From Paractinoplanes toevensis (GTDB lineage: Bacteria > Actinomycetota > Actinomycetes > Mycobacteriales > Micromonosporaceae): a stretch of DNA of 32,125 nucleotides. The notes under the pieces were generated by a model that saw only the letters and a list, made by a program, of their open reading frames with translations, was not told the origin of the DNA and did no database searches. How positions within the stretch are numbered: position 1 is the first letter of the stretch; each line of letters begins with the position of its first letter. Shown piece by piece: positions 6,985 through 15,159 of the stretch. Both the position numbers and the translations under genes were made by a program. The stretch covers positions 1 through 32,125 of the forward strand of contig NZ_BOQN01000060.1 in the NCBI RefSeq assembly GCF_018332695.1, given 5' to 3'.

Positions 6985-8034
6985 ATGGCCCTCTTTCAGG
7001 TGCAACGGCACGAGCGCCTGATGAGCGAGCTTCAGCAGCACGGCGCCGTCCGGGTCAGCGAGCTGGCCCGCGACCTCGGCGTCAGCGAGCTGACCATCCG
7101 CCGCGACATCGCCGCCCTGGCCGCCCGCAATCTGGTCACCCGGGTGCACGGCGGCGCGACCCTGCCCTCCCGGGTGCGCCCGGCCGGCCGGCCCCGGACC
7201 TCGAAGACCTTGACCGTCGGCATGGTGGTGCCGTCCCTCGACTTCTACTGGCCGCCGATCGTGGGCGGTGCCCGGGCCGCCGCGGCCGCCCTCGGCGTCA
7301 CCGTCCAGCTGCGCGGCTCCACCTACGACCCGGACGAGGACCGGCGGCAGATCGGCCGGCTCATCGAGGCCGGCGAGGTGCGTGGCCTGCTGCTGGCACC
7401 CAGCCTCGACGGGGACGACGCGATGATCGACTGGATCGGGCGGCTGCCGGTGCCGGCGGTCCTGGTCGAGCGGCAGCCCCGGCGGTGGACCACGGTGTCG
7501 AAGCAGGTCGAGTGGGTGCGCAGTGACCACGCCCTCGGCCTCGAGATCGCCCTGCACCACCTGCACGAGCACGGTCACCGGCGGATCGGGCTGCTGGTGT
7601 CCCGGGGCAGCCCCACCTCGGTGTACCTCCTGGAGGGATGGCAGGGCCCGGCACCGGTCCTCCTCGACGATCCACCGGATCGGCGGGCCATCGCCGGGTT
7701 GCTCGGCCACCACAATTGCACGGCCCTCATCGTGCACAGCGACCCGCACGCGATGGCGGTCGCCCAGGTCTGCGCCGAGGAGGGCATCCGGATCCCCGAG
7801 GACCTGGCGCTGATCTCCTACGACGACGAGATCGCGCACCTCGGCGAGCCGCCGCTGACCGCGGTCCGCCCACCCAAGAACCACGTCGGGCGGCTGGCCG
7901 TGGAGCTGATCGTGTCCCGCCTGCTCGACGGGGACCGGCGGCCGGCCCGCGGCATGCTGGTCGCCCCGGAACTGGTGGTGCGGCAGTCGTCGTTCGGTTC
8001 TGAACGGTTCGGACTGTCTCGGTTCGGTTCGTAG
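6985..8034 (+). CDS. Hybrid regulator: DeoR-type HTH with LacI-type sugar sensor
   Basis: A 349-residue repressor-like protein. Residues 1-60 are a DeoR winged helix-turn-helix (RHERLMSEL, VRVSELARDLGVSELTIRRD, then VHGGAT). From about residue 75 it becomes a periplasmic-binding-protein-like LacI sensor (VGMVVPSLDFYWPPIVGG, GHRRIGLLVSRGSPTS, IPEDLALISYDDE, LTAVRPPKNHVGRLAVELI). No DeoR-type sugar-phosphate domain is present. The sensor seems to lack about 20-25 residues after YLLEGWQ, where LacI proteins usually have a helix and strand. The tail SSFGSERFGLSRFGS comes from a short DNA repeat of TCGGTTC. ATG 6985 has GGGAG 6 nt upstream. It likely responds to galactan oligomers and controls the two flanking enzymes. 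Confidence 0.88.
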   Translation: MALFQVQRHERLMSELQQHGAVRVSELARDLGVSELTIRRDIAALAARNLVTRVHGGATLPSRVRPAGRPRTSKTLTVGMVVPSLDFYWPPIVGGARAAAAALGVTVQLRGSTYDPDEDRRQIGRLIEAGEVRGLLLAPSLDGDDAMIDWIGRLPVPAVLVERQPRRWTTVSKQVEWVRSDHALGLEIALHHLHEHGHRRIGLLVSRGSPTSVYLLEGWQGPAPVLLDDPPDRRAIAGLLGHHNCTALIVHSDPHAMAVAQVCAEEGIRIPEDLALISYDDEIAHLGEPPLTAVRPPKNHVGRLAVELIVSRLLDGDRRPARGMLVAPELVVRQSSFGSERFGLSRFGS

Positions 8035-8068
8035 CGTTGGCTTGCCGCCATGGGCTCCCCTGGCACCC

Positions 8069-9502
8069 GTGAAGACACTGCGGAACGCCACCATCCTCGT
8101 CCTGGTCGCGGCCGGTCTGGCCGGGCCCGCCGCCGCCACTCCCGCGGCCGCCGCCACCTCCGGCTTCCGCGGCGTCAACTGGGCCGACCAGCGCGACAAC
8201 TTCGTCGACGACACCCTCGTGCTGGGCGGGCTGTCGACCGGCGACAGCTACGCGACCACGCAGGCCAAGGCGAACGGCATCCTGACCGGTTTCGTCAACA
8301 ACCTCGGCGCCAACACCATCCGGATGCCGGTGAACTATCCGACCGTGTCCGGGGCGTACTGGAACTCCTACACCGGCGCCATCGACGCCGCCACCGCCAA
8401 GGGGCTCAAGGTCATCCTCTCCTACTGGGAGGCGGCGAGCTCGCGGAACGGGTCCATCGACAACACCACCCAGTTCTGGTCGATGTGGCAGACGATCGTG
8501 ACCAAGTACTCGTCGAACGCCGGCGTCTACTTCGAACCCATGAACGAGCCGTACGCGTACAGCGACGCCGACTGGAAGAACATCGCGGCGCAGTGGCTCG
8601 CCAACTACTCCGGCGTCCCGCGCGGACGGGTGATCATCAGCGGGGCCGGCTACAACCAGCGGCTGACCACGATCGGCAGCGACACCCGCTTCGACGGCAC
8701 GCTGATCTCCCGGCACACCTACCAGTTCTTCGACTCCAGCCGCACTACCGAGGACTCCTGGCGGGAATCGCTGCGCACCAGCGTCGGCGCCTACAAAGAT
8801 CGCGTCCTGATCACCGAGTTCGGCGCGCCGATGACCGACGGCCGCAACTACAACGCTCCGACCACCAGCGACAGCTTCGTCGCCTTCATCCGGGGCACGG
8901 CCGCCGAGGCGCGCGCCGAAGGACTCGGCACCGTCTACTGGCCCGGCGTCCGGATCGCCGACCCCTACCGCCTGCAGGAGATCACCGGCAGCGGCACCAG
9001 CCTGGGCCTGTCCACCACCAACGCCTCCGGCCGCGACCAGCTGCGCTACTCGTGGGGTCTGGACGGCGGTGGCAACACGACGCTCGCCCACTACCGGGTC
9101 ACCAACCGCAACAGCGGCAGGGTGATGGACCTGGTCGGTGCGTCGACGGCCAACAGCGCCGAGGTCAAGCAGTACGCCGCCAACGGCGGCCTCAACCAGA
9201 ACTGGGCGTTCGAGGACCTCGGCACCGGGTACGTGCGGGTCGTCAACCAGAACAGCGGCAAGTGCCTCGACGTCGCCTCGGCCTCCACCGCCGACAGCGC
9301 CAACGTCATCCAGTACGCCTGCGGCGGCGGCACCAACCAGCAGTGGCAGTGGGTCGCGTCCGGCTCCTACTACCTGCTCAAGGCCCGGCACAGCGGCAAG
9401 TGCCTGGACGTGGTCAGCGCCTCGACGGCCGACGGCGGCGACATCACCCAGTACACCTGCAACGGCGGCACCAACCAGCAGTGGACCCGGGCAGCCTCGT
9501 GA
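8069..9502 (+). CDS. Secreted GH5 glycoside hydrolase with CBM13
   Basis: A 477-residue secreted enzyme: Ala-rich signal peptide to about residue 29, GH5 TIM barrel beginning FRGVNWADQRDNF, and a C-terminal CBM13 of about 140 residues. The acid/base is E160 in FEPMNEP and the nucleophile is E250 in ITEFGAP. GH5 covers many specificities. The CBM13 fusion and the GH43_24 neighbour suggest an endo-beta-1,6-galactanase like the Streptomyces avermitilis GH5-CBM13 enzyme; this is inference. The start GTG at 8069 gives the proper signal peptide, but I see no clear Shine-Dalgarno. An in-frame TTG at 8042 is the alternative. It begins 34 nt after the regulator, so the two probably share a transcript. 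Confidence 0.86.
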   Translation: MKTLRNATILVLVAAGLAGPAAATPAAAATSGFRGVNWADQRDNFVDDTLVLGGLSTGDSYATTQAKANGILTGFVNNLGANTIRMPVNYPTVSGAYWNSYTGAIDAATAKGLKVILSYWEAASSRNGSIDNTTQFWSMWQTIVTKYSSNAGVYFEPMNEPYAYSDADWKNIAAQWLANYSGVPRGRVIISGAGYNQRLTTIGSDTRFDGTLISRHTYQFFDSSRTTEDSWRESLRTSVGAYKDRVLITEFGAPMTDGRNYNAPTTSDSFVAFIRGTAAEARAEGLGTVYWPGVRIADPYRLQEITGSGTSLGLSTTNASGRDQLRYSWGLDGGGNTTLAHYRVTNRNSGRVMDLVGASTANSAEVKQYAANGGLNQNWAFEDLGTGYVRVVNQNSGKCLDVASASTADSANVIQYACGGGTNQQWQWVASGSYYLLKARHSGKCLDVVSASTADGGDITQYTCNGGTNQQWTRAAS

Positions 9503-9516
9503 AGTAGGCTGCCCGG
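9487..9516 (+). terminator. Terminator hairpin with the GH5 stop codon in its loop
   Basis: CCGGGCAGCC (9487-9496) pairs perfectly with GGCTGCCCGG (9507-9516). The 10-nt loop contains the TGA stop (9500-9502) of the GH5 gene. The left arm encodes the last residues of the CBM13. No U-tract follows. It separates the galactanase genes from the kinase downstream. Confidence 0.65.
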
Positions 9517-9548
9517 CGACGATCAACAGAACAGGCTCAGACCTCATC

Positions 9549-11573
9549 ATGAGCATGCCGCTGCGTCCTGGCGACCCCACCCGGCTCGGCGTCTACGACC
9601 TCCTCGACCGGCTCGGTCAGGGCGGTATGGGCACGGTCTTCCGCGGCCGCGCCGCGGACGGGTCGATGGTCGCCATCAAGATGGTGCGGCCGGAGTTCGC
9701 CGACGACCCGGAGTTCCGGGGCCGGTTCCGCAGCGAGGTCAGCCGGGCCCAGCAGGTGCCGCCGTTCTCCACCGCCGCGGTGCTGGACGCCGATCCCGAG
9801 CACACCCCGCCCTACCTGGTGGTCGAGTTCGTCGACGGCCCGTCGCTCACCGAGCTGGTGCGCGACCGGGGTCCGCTGTCGGGGCCTGCCCTGCAGAGCG
9901 TGGCGGTCGGCATCGCCACCGCGCTGACCGCCATTCACAGCGCCGGGGTGATCCATCGTGACCTCAAGCCGGGCAACGTGCTGATCGCGCCGGGCGGCAT
10001 CAAGGTGATCGACTTCGGGATCGCCCGGGCGTTCGAGGCGACCAGCCGGCACACCCGGACCGATCAGATGGTCGGCACGGTCGCCTACATGGCACCGGAA
10101 CGCTTCGATCCCGAGTACGGCGCGGAGGTGACCTCGGCGGCCGACGTCTTCGCGTGGGGCGCGGTGGTCACCTACGCGGCCACCGGGCGCACCCCGTTCG
10201 CCGGCGAGTCCCCGACCGTGACGGCCATGCGCATCCTCACCCAGCCGCCGGACACCTCGGGGGTGCCGGAGCCGCTGCGCGGTCTGGTGGAGTCCGCCCT
10301 CGCCAAGTACCCCGAGCAGCGCCCGACCGCGCGCCAGTTGCTCGACGCGTTGCTGGGCGGCCGACTGGTGGCGCCCGTCCCGCTCCCGCCGCCGGATGAC
10401 CCGGCCGAGGTCGCACCACCGGCGGAGAAGCCTCGTCGAGGCGGGCCGCGCCGGTTCGCTGCCGCTCTCGCGGCTCTCGCCGTGCTGCTGGCCGGCGGAC
10501 TCTACGGTGCGCACCGGCTCACCATGAGCGACAGCAGTCTCCCGGCCCGGGGCCCGGCTTCCCAGGCGGCGCCGGTGGACGGGCTCACCGCGATCCTCGC
10601 CGGTGACCGGCGGTTCTCGATCCAGCTCGGCAAGGCCGACCGGTACTTCATGCTCGACCGGGGCGGCGACGAGCTCGAGCTCTCCGACGGCACCGGTTCC
10701 CGGTCGCAGTTCGTCCTCGAGCCGGTCGGCGTCGAATACCTGATCCGGTCGCTGGGCAACGAGGGATACGCCGGCCCGGAGACCTGTCTCGGGGTGCGGA
10801 TCATCCCGGGCGAACAGGCCGCGCCGGTGGTGGGTGCGGCCTGCACCCCGACCAAGGGCACCCTGTTCTCGGTGGACGCCACCGGCGACAAGGACGCCAA
10901 GGGGCGGCCGACCTACAGCATCCGCAACGAGTACGGCTGGGTGCTGTGGGACAGCGACGCCAAGCGATCCGACGTGGCCGAGGTCGGCGAGCCTCAGTTC
11001 GCCGACAAGTACACCCTCGTCGACCGCGGCGAACTCGGGTCGGCGGCGACTCCGTCCGCGACCTCGCCATCGCCGTCGGCCGCGCCCACCACCACCGGCC
11101 CGGCGCTCGTCGACGCGAACCTGTCCGAACTGAAGAGCTTCGCGATCGAGCTCGGTGTCCCCGTCGTCGTCACCACGAGCCTCGACGCCGGCGCCGAGTA
11201 CCACCTCGACGCTCGCCCGGACGGGACGGTGGACTTCACCGGGACGGCCGTCACCGAGACCACGCGGATGACATTGAAGCCGGCCAAGGTCCGCAAACGG
11301 ACGGACGAGAACAAGAACCATGTCGTCATCGTCGCGTCGCCGGTAGCCGCCGCCACCGGGCCGGAATCCTGCGTCACCGACGTGCGCAAGGGCAGCCTCC
11401 GGATGCAGCCCTGCCGCCCCGGGGACGCCGCCCAGTCCTGGCACCTGACCCCGGCCGGCGACTCCGGCCTGTTCGAACTGACCGGGGCACACAGCGCCCT
11501 CCAGGTAGACCAGGGCCACATCGTTGCCGACGGCGGGTGGGCCACCTTCCAGACGGTCGCGGTCACCCGATGA
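9549..11573 (+). CDS. Membrane Ser/Thr kinase with exported beta-trefoil-like region
   Basis: A 674-residue receptor-type kinase. The N-terminal Hanks kinase (about 14-275) has the glycine loop LGQGGMG (22-28), K44 in VAIK, HRD 136-138, DFG 155-157 and APE 182-184, so it should be active. A Pro-rich linker leads to one transmembrane helix (about 303-321). The exported part has two similar units of about 150 residues. Each has a Cys pair (TCLGV/ACTP and SCVTD/PCRP) and a hydrophobic FSV or WHL strand, the second within AQSWHLTP. This recalls ricin-type beta-trefoils. There are no PASTA repeats. The start at 9549 has a weak ribosome site. The ligand is unknown; a carbohydrate is plausible given the CBM13 neighbours. 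Confidence 0.88.
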   Translation: MSMPLRPGDPTRLGVYDLLDRLGQGGMGTVFRGRAADGSMVAIKMVRPEFADDPEFRGRFRSEVSRAQQVPPFSTAAVLDADPEHTPPYLVVEFVDGPSLTELVRDRGPLSGPALQSVAVGIATALTAIHSAGVIHRDLKPGNVLIAPGGIKVIDFGIARAFEATSRHTRTDQMVGTVAYMAPERFDPEYGAEVTSAADVFAWGAVVTYAATGRTPFAGESPTVTAMRILTQPPDTSGVPEPLRGLVESALAKYPEQRPTARQLLDALLGGRLVAPVPLPPPDDPAEVAPPAEKPRRGGPRRFAAALAALAVLLAGGLYGAHRLTMSDSSLPARGPASQAAPVDGLTAILAGDRRFSIQLGKADRYFMLDRGGDELELSDGTGSRSQFVLEPVGVEYLIRSLGNEGYAGPETCLGVRIIPGEQAAPVVGAACTPTKGTLFSVDATGDKDAKGRPTYSIRNEYGWVLWDSDAKRSDVAEVGEPQFADKYTLVDRGELGSAATPSATSPSPSAAPTTTGPALVDANLSELKSFAIELGVPVVVTTSLDAGAEYHLDARPDGTVDFTGTAVTETTRMTLKPAKVRKRTDENKNHVVIVASPVAAATGPESCVTDVRKGSLRMQPCRPGDAAQSWHLTPAGDSGLFELTGAHSALQVDQGHIVADGGWATFQTVAVTR

Positions 11574-11577
11574 CGGG

Positions 11578-13440
11578 TCAGTCGCAGTGCTCGAACGCAC
11601 TGTCGTAGGCGGCGTCCCCGATCGACCCGCCCCACTTGACACACACCGCTCCGGCCTTGGCCTTCACCGGTCCCGCGTAGTACTCGAAGGCGCCGCTGTC
11701 GGTCACCCGGTCGGCTCCCTCCACCTCCAGATAGGCGGCGGTGTCGGTCGCCGTGCCGACGTCGGTGACCTTGAGGGTGACCGTGCAGTTCTTCAGCGAC
11801 TTCGCGTTGAAGAGCAGGTAGACCCGGCCGAGCAGGGTGCCGTCCGCACCGGTCAGCGGCGCCTGGTCGATCACCACGAAGGCGGTGCCGCAGACGGCCC
11901 GCGGCGTGTAGGGGTTGGTGACGGGTTCCGAGGTCGCCGTCTGCGACGGCTCCGGCGCCGGATCTCCGGTGGTGGTCACGGTGGGTTCGGCGCCCGCCGG
12001 CACCGTCGAGACCGGTCCGACCCCGCTTGACGTACGGGCGGAAGCGCCCGTTCCCGGCAGACTCGACGGTGCGGGCCGTCCGCTCGCGCTCGTGGGCAGG
12101 CCGATCGGTTTCTGCTCGCCCGGGCCGCCGGCCACCCCGAGATCGGGAATGTCGATCCGGTTGGCACCGGGCGGCTGCCCCTGAGCGGGCGTCGGCCCCG
12201 AGCGCACGGCCATCGCGATGCCCAGCCCGGCACCGACCAGAAGAACAGCCGACACCACCACCAGCGCGACCCTCCGCCGGCCACCCACCCCGCCGGCCAC
12301 CGCCGACCCCTGACCTCCCGGTCCCTTACCGGCCAGGCCCTGGCCTCCCGAGCCGTTGCCAGCCGCGCCGTGAGCGGCCGGATCGTGAGTGGCCGCGCCG
12401 TAGGCCGCCGGGCCGTTGCCGCTCTTGCTCTGCGCCGGGCCGTACGCCCTCGTCTCGCTCGCGGCCGTGCCGTCGGCCCTCGTGCCATCGGCCCTCGTTT
12501 CGCCGGCATCGGCGCCGCGGACAGCCGGGCCGAAGGCTGCGCCGCTGGTCGGCGCGGGCGAGACCGGCGGGTCGACCGCGGCCGAACCGGCCGCATAGAC
12601 CGGCGGGCGCCGGGACGGGCCCTGGCCGGTCAACGCGACCCGGACCGCGGCGGCGAACGCGGCCGCGCTCTGCTGACGGCGGGCCGGGTCCTTCTCCAGT
12701 GCGCGCAGCACCACGGCCGCCACCTGCGGCGGCACGTCGACCGGGAGGGTCGGCGGGTCGGCGACGATCAGCTGGGCGATCACCTGGAGCGGGTTGTCGC
12801 CGATGTAGGGCGGGCGGCCGGTCAGGCAGGTGTAGGCGACGGCGCCCAGGGCGTACACATCAGTGGCCGGGGTTACCGGTTTTCCTTCGGCCTGCTCCGG
12901 TGCCATGTAGTGGGCCGAGCCCATGACCACGTTGGTGCCGGTCAGGCCGGCGCCGGTGGTCGAGCGGGCCACCCCGAAGTCGACCAGCACGATCGCGCCG
13001 CCCGGCCGGACCAGCAGGTTGCTCGGTTTCACGTCGCGGTGGATGATGCCGGCCTCGTGCGCCGTCTGCAGCGCGTCGGCGACCTGGCCGACGACCTCCA
13101 CCGTCTCGGCCGCGGTCAGCTTGCCGGCCGCCTCGATGCGCCGGGCCAGGGGCGTGCCCTCGATGAACTCCATGACCAGGTAGTCGAGGCCGGCGGCGTC
13201 CTCGCCGAAGTCGTAGACCTGCACGATGCCGGGGTGGCGCAGCGACGCCATCATCCGGGCCTCGGTGCGGAAGCGGGCGATGAACCCGGTGTCGGCGGCC
13301 AGGCCGGGCAGCAGCACCTTGACCGCGACCGGCCGGTGCAGCAGCCGGTCGATGCCGCGCCAGACCTCGCCCATGCCGCCGGCGGCGATCCGCTCGGTCA
13401 GTTCGTAACGCTCGCTGAGCACGGCTCCGGGGGACAGCAC
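11578..13440 (-). CDS. Membrane Ser/Thr kinase with SapA-like exported domain
   Basis: A 620-residue kinase with glycine loop IAAGGMGEVW, K41 in VAVK, HRD 134-136, DFG 154-156 and APE 180-182. A low-complexity Ala/Gly/Arg linker (about 290-385) with degenerate GTRADGT and GNG/GGQG repeats precedes a transmembrane helix at about 388-410 and a Pro/Thr-rich stalk. The last 125 residues contain four cysteines (AVCGTAFVV, KNCTVTLKV, AVCVKWGG, FEHCD) and YYAGPVKA. This pattern resembles secreted spore-associated protein A of Streptomyces. The start GTG at 13440 begins MLSPGAVLSERYEL, which is usual for these kinases. Its stop lies 4 bp from that of the convergent kinase. I infer a sensor role outside the membrane. 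Confidence 0.88.
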   Translation of the reverse strand: MLSPGAVLSERYELTERIAAGGMGEVWRGIDRLLHRPVAVKVLLPGLAADTGFIARFRTEARMMASLRHPGIVQVYDFGEDAAGLDYLVMEFIEGTPLARRIEAAGKLTAAETVEVVGQVADALQTAHEAGIIHRDVKPSNLLVRPGGAIVLVDFGVARSTTGAGLTGTNVVMGSAHYMAPEQAEGKPVTPATDVYALGAVAYTCLTGRPPYIGDNPLQVIAQLIVADPPTLPVDVPPQVAAVVLRALEKDPARRQQSAAAFAAAVRVALTGQGPSRRPPVYAAGSAAVDPPVSPAPTSGAAFGPAVRGADAGETRADGTRADGTAASETRAYGPAQSKSGNGPAAYGAATHDPAAHGAAGNGSGGQGLAGKGPGGQGSAVAGGVGGRRRVALVVVSAVLLVGAGLGIAMAVRSGPTPAQGQPPGANRIDIPDLGVAGGPGEQKPIGLPTSASGRPAPSSLPGTGASARTSSGVGPVSTVPAGAEPTVTTTGDPAPEPSQTATSEPVTNPYTPRAVCGTAFVVIDQAPLTGADGTLLGRVYLLFNAKSLKNCTVTLKVTDVGTATDTAAYLEVEGADRVTDSGAFEYYAGPVKAKAGAVCVKWGGSIGDAAYDSAFEHCD

Positions 13441-13450
13441 CCGGTCATGG

Positions 13451-13480
13451 TACTGGCCGGACCCGGGGACCCGGCCAGTA
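13451..13480 (-). terminator. 10-bp hairpin between LLM enzyme and kinase
   Basis: TACTGGCCGG (13451-13460) and CCGGCCAGTA (13471-13480) are perfect inverted repeats with a 10-nt loop. On the minus strand the element follows the LLM stop (13524) and ends 10 nt before the kinase GTG. It may terminate the dehydratase operon. Because it is so close to the kinase start, it could also be an operator or fold in the kinase 5' leader. Confidence 0.5.
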
Positions 13481-13523
13481 GTAAGCCCATGAATACTGTC
13501 AGTGTTCGATGGCGCCGGTCCGT

Positions 13524-14462
13524 CTACGACACCAGCGGCTTGAGCGCCTCGCCGGCCGCGGCGACCGCACCCGGGACGTGCCCGTTGCGGATCATGTTGA
13601 TGGTCAGGCCGGTGATGCCGGGCTCGATGACGTCCTGGTGCAGCTGCTCGGCGATCTGGGCCTGGGTGCCGATGAAGACCCGGCTGTGCCGCTCCGGCGG
13701 GATGCCGTCGAGGATCCTCTTCGCCTCCTCCTCGGAGTCGGCCACCACCGTCATGGCCAGGTAACTGGTGGCCAGGGTGGCCGGGTCGCGGCCCGCCTCC
13801 TCGCAGCGCTGCCGCAGCACGGCCACCTTCTGCGGGATGTCGGCCCGGTCGCAGATGATGTTCATGTGGTCGGCGAAGCGGGCCGCCAGCCGGAACGTCT
13901 TCTTCTCCCCCGAACCGCCCAGCATGATCGGGATCTGCGACCGGAAACGCGGGTTGTTCATCGCGTTCTCCACCCTGTACCACTTACCGGCCAGCGTCGG
14001 GTTCTCGCCGCGCAGCATCGGAGCGATGATCTCGAGTGCCTCCTCGAGCCGCTCGAAGCGGTCGGTGAAGGTGCCGAACTCGTACCCGAAGTCGTTGTGT
14101 TCCTTCTCGAACCAGCCGGCGCCGATGCCCAGGATGGCCCGGCCGTGCGACACCATGTCGAGGGTCGTCACGGTCTTGGCGAGCATCGGCGGGTTGCGGT
14201 AGGTGTTGCCGGTGACCAGCGTCGACAGTTGGATGGTCTCGGTGGCGGTGGCCAGCGCACCCAGCGTCGTGTAGGCCTCCAGCATCGGCTGGTCCGGCGT
14301 GCCGATGCCGGGCAGCTGGTAGAAGTGGTCCATCACCAGCACGGTGTCGAAACCGGACGCCTCCGCCTCTCGGGCCTGTGCGATCACGGTGTCGAAGAGG
14401 CGCTCGACCGGCGTGTCCGGGTAGGTGAAGTTCGGGATCTGATATCCCAGGCGAATCGTCAT
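13524..14462 (-). CDS. LLM-class (F420-dependent) oxidoreductase
   Basis: A 312-residue luciferase-like TIM-barrel protein with LGYQIPNF at the N-terminus, FDTVLVMDHFYQLPG, the cofactor-binding segment TLVTGNTYRNPPMLAKTVTTLD, SHGRAILGIGAGWFEKEHNDFG, and PIMLGGSGEKKTFRLAARFAD. It fits the F420-dependent LLM families common in actinomycetes. It would use reduced F420 (or FMN) to oxidise or reduce an unknown substrate in the cytoplasm. It begins 22 nt after the SDR stop, so it is probably the last gene of the IlvD-SDR transcript. No link to sugar-acid breakdown can be seen in its sequence. The ATG at 14462 has only a weak ribosome site. Confidence 0.9.
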   Translation of the reverse strand: MTIRLGYQIPNFTYPDTPVERLFDTVIAQAREAEASGFDTVLVMDHFYQLPGIGTPDQPMLEAYTTLGALATATETIQLSTLVTGNTYRNPPMLAKTVTTLDMVSHGRAILGIGAGWFEKEHNDFGYEFGTFTDRFERLEEALEIIAPMLRGENPTLAGKWYRVENAMNNPRFRSQIPIMLGGSGEKKTFRLAARFADHMNIICDRADIPQKVAVLRQRCEEAGRDPATLATSYLAMTVVADSEEEAKRILDGIPPERHSRVFIGTQAQIAEQLHQDVIEPGITGLTINMIRNGHVPGAVAAAGEALKPLVS

Positions 14463-14484
14463 ACCGCCAGGCTTACCACTCAAA

Positions 14485-15159
14485 TCAGTACGTGGCACGG
14501 CCTCCGCTGATGTCGTAGACCGCGCCGGTGGAAAAGGTGACCCGGTCCGAGCAGAGCCAGGCGATCAGCTCGGCGACCTCGGCGGGCTGCCCGACCCGGC
14601 GCATCGGGATGAGGCTGGTGATGTGGGCGAGGGCGTCGGCGCCGGTGTCAGCGTTCATCGGGGTCTCGATCACGGCCGGGGCGATCGCGTTGGCGAGCAC
14701 ACCGGTGGTGGCCAGCTCCTTGCCGAGCGACTTGGTGAGGGCGATGACCGCGGCCTTGGAGGCCGAGTAGGGCGACATGTTGGGGTTGCCGTCCTTGCCG
14801 GCCATGCTGGCGATGTTGACGATCCGGCCCCAGCCGTTCGCGATCATGCCGGGCACGAAAGCCTGGCAGGTGTTGAAGGTGCCGTGCACGTTGACGGCGA
14901 ACGTGCGCTCCCAGCCGTCGAGCGGGATCTCCCACAGCGGACCGTTCGGGCCGACGATCCCGGCCGAGTTGACCAGGATGTCGACCGGGCCGGCGTCGGC
15001 CGCGGCGTTCCGGACGGCTGCGGCGTCGGTGACGTCGGCCCGCAGATCGGCGCCGTCGGCCAGGTCGAGGGTGAGCACCCGGATGCCGTCGGCCGCGAGT
15101 CGTTCGCCGACCGCCGCGCCGATGCCGCTGCGGCCGCCGGTGATCAGGGCGGTGCGCAT
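14485..15159 (-). CDS. SDR family NAD(P)-dependent dehydrogenase
   Basis: A 224-residue classical short-chain dehydrogenase. It has the TGGRSGIG nucleotide loop (residues 7-14), NSAGIVG, catalytic Ser in NIASMAG, YSASK catalytic Tyr/Lys, and an IETPM segment after the active site. Its ATG overlaps the dehydratase stop by one base (TGATG), so it is translated with it. Next to a sugar-acid dehydratase, the likely job is oxidation of a 2-keto-3-deoxy aldonate at C4, giving the 2,4-diketo acid that the FAH enzyme of this locus could split. Oxidation of the parent sugar is the alternative. The open frame upstream to 16854 is a shadow of the dehydratase gene. Confidence 0.92.
   Translation of the reverse strand: MRTALITGGRSGIGAAVGERLAADGIRVLTLDLADGADLRADVTDAAAVRNAAADAGPVDILVNSAGIVGPNGPLWEIPLDGWERTFAVNVHGTFNTCQAFVPGMIANGWGRIVNIASMAGKDGNPNMSPYSASKAAVIALTKSLGKELATTGVLANAIAPAVIETPMNADTGADALAHITSLIPMRRVGQPAEVAELIAWLCSDRVTFSTGAVYDISGGRATY

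Noticed and set aside
12300..12480. Repetitive GC stretch as a mobile or structural repeat
   Set aside because: It encodes the low-complexity Ala/Gly/Arg linker of the minus-strand kinase, in frame, and needs no other explanation.
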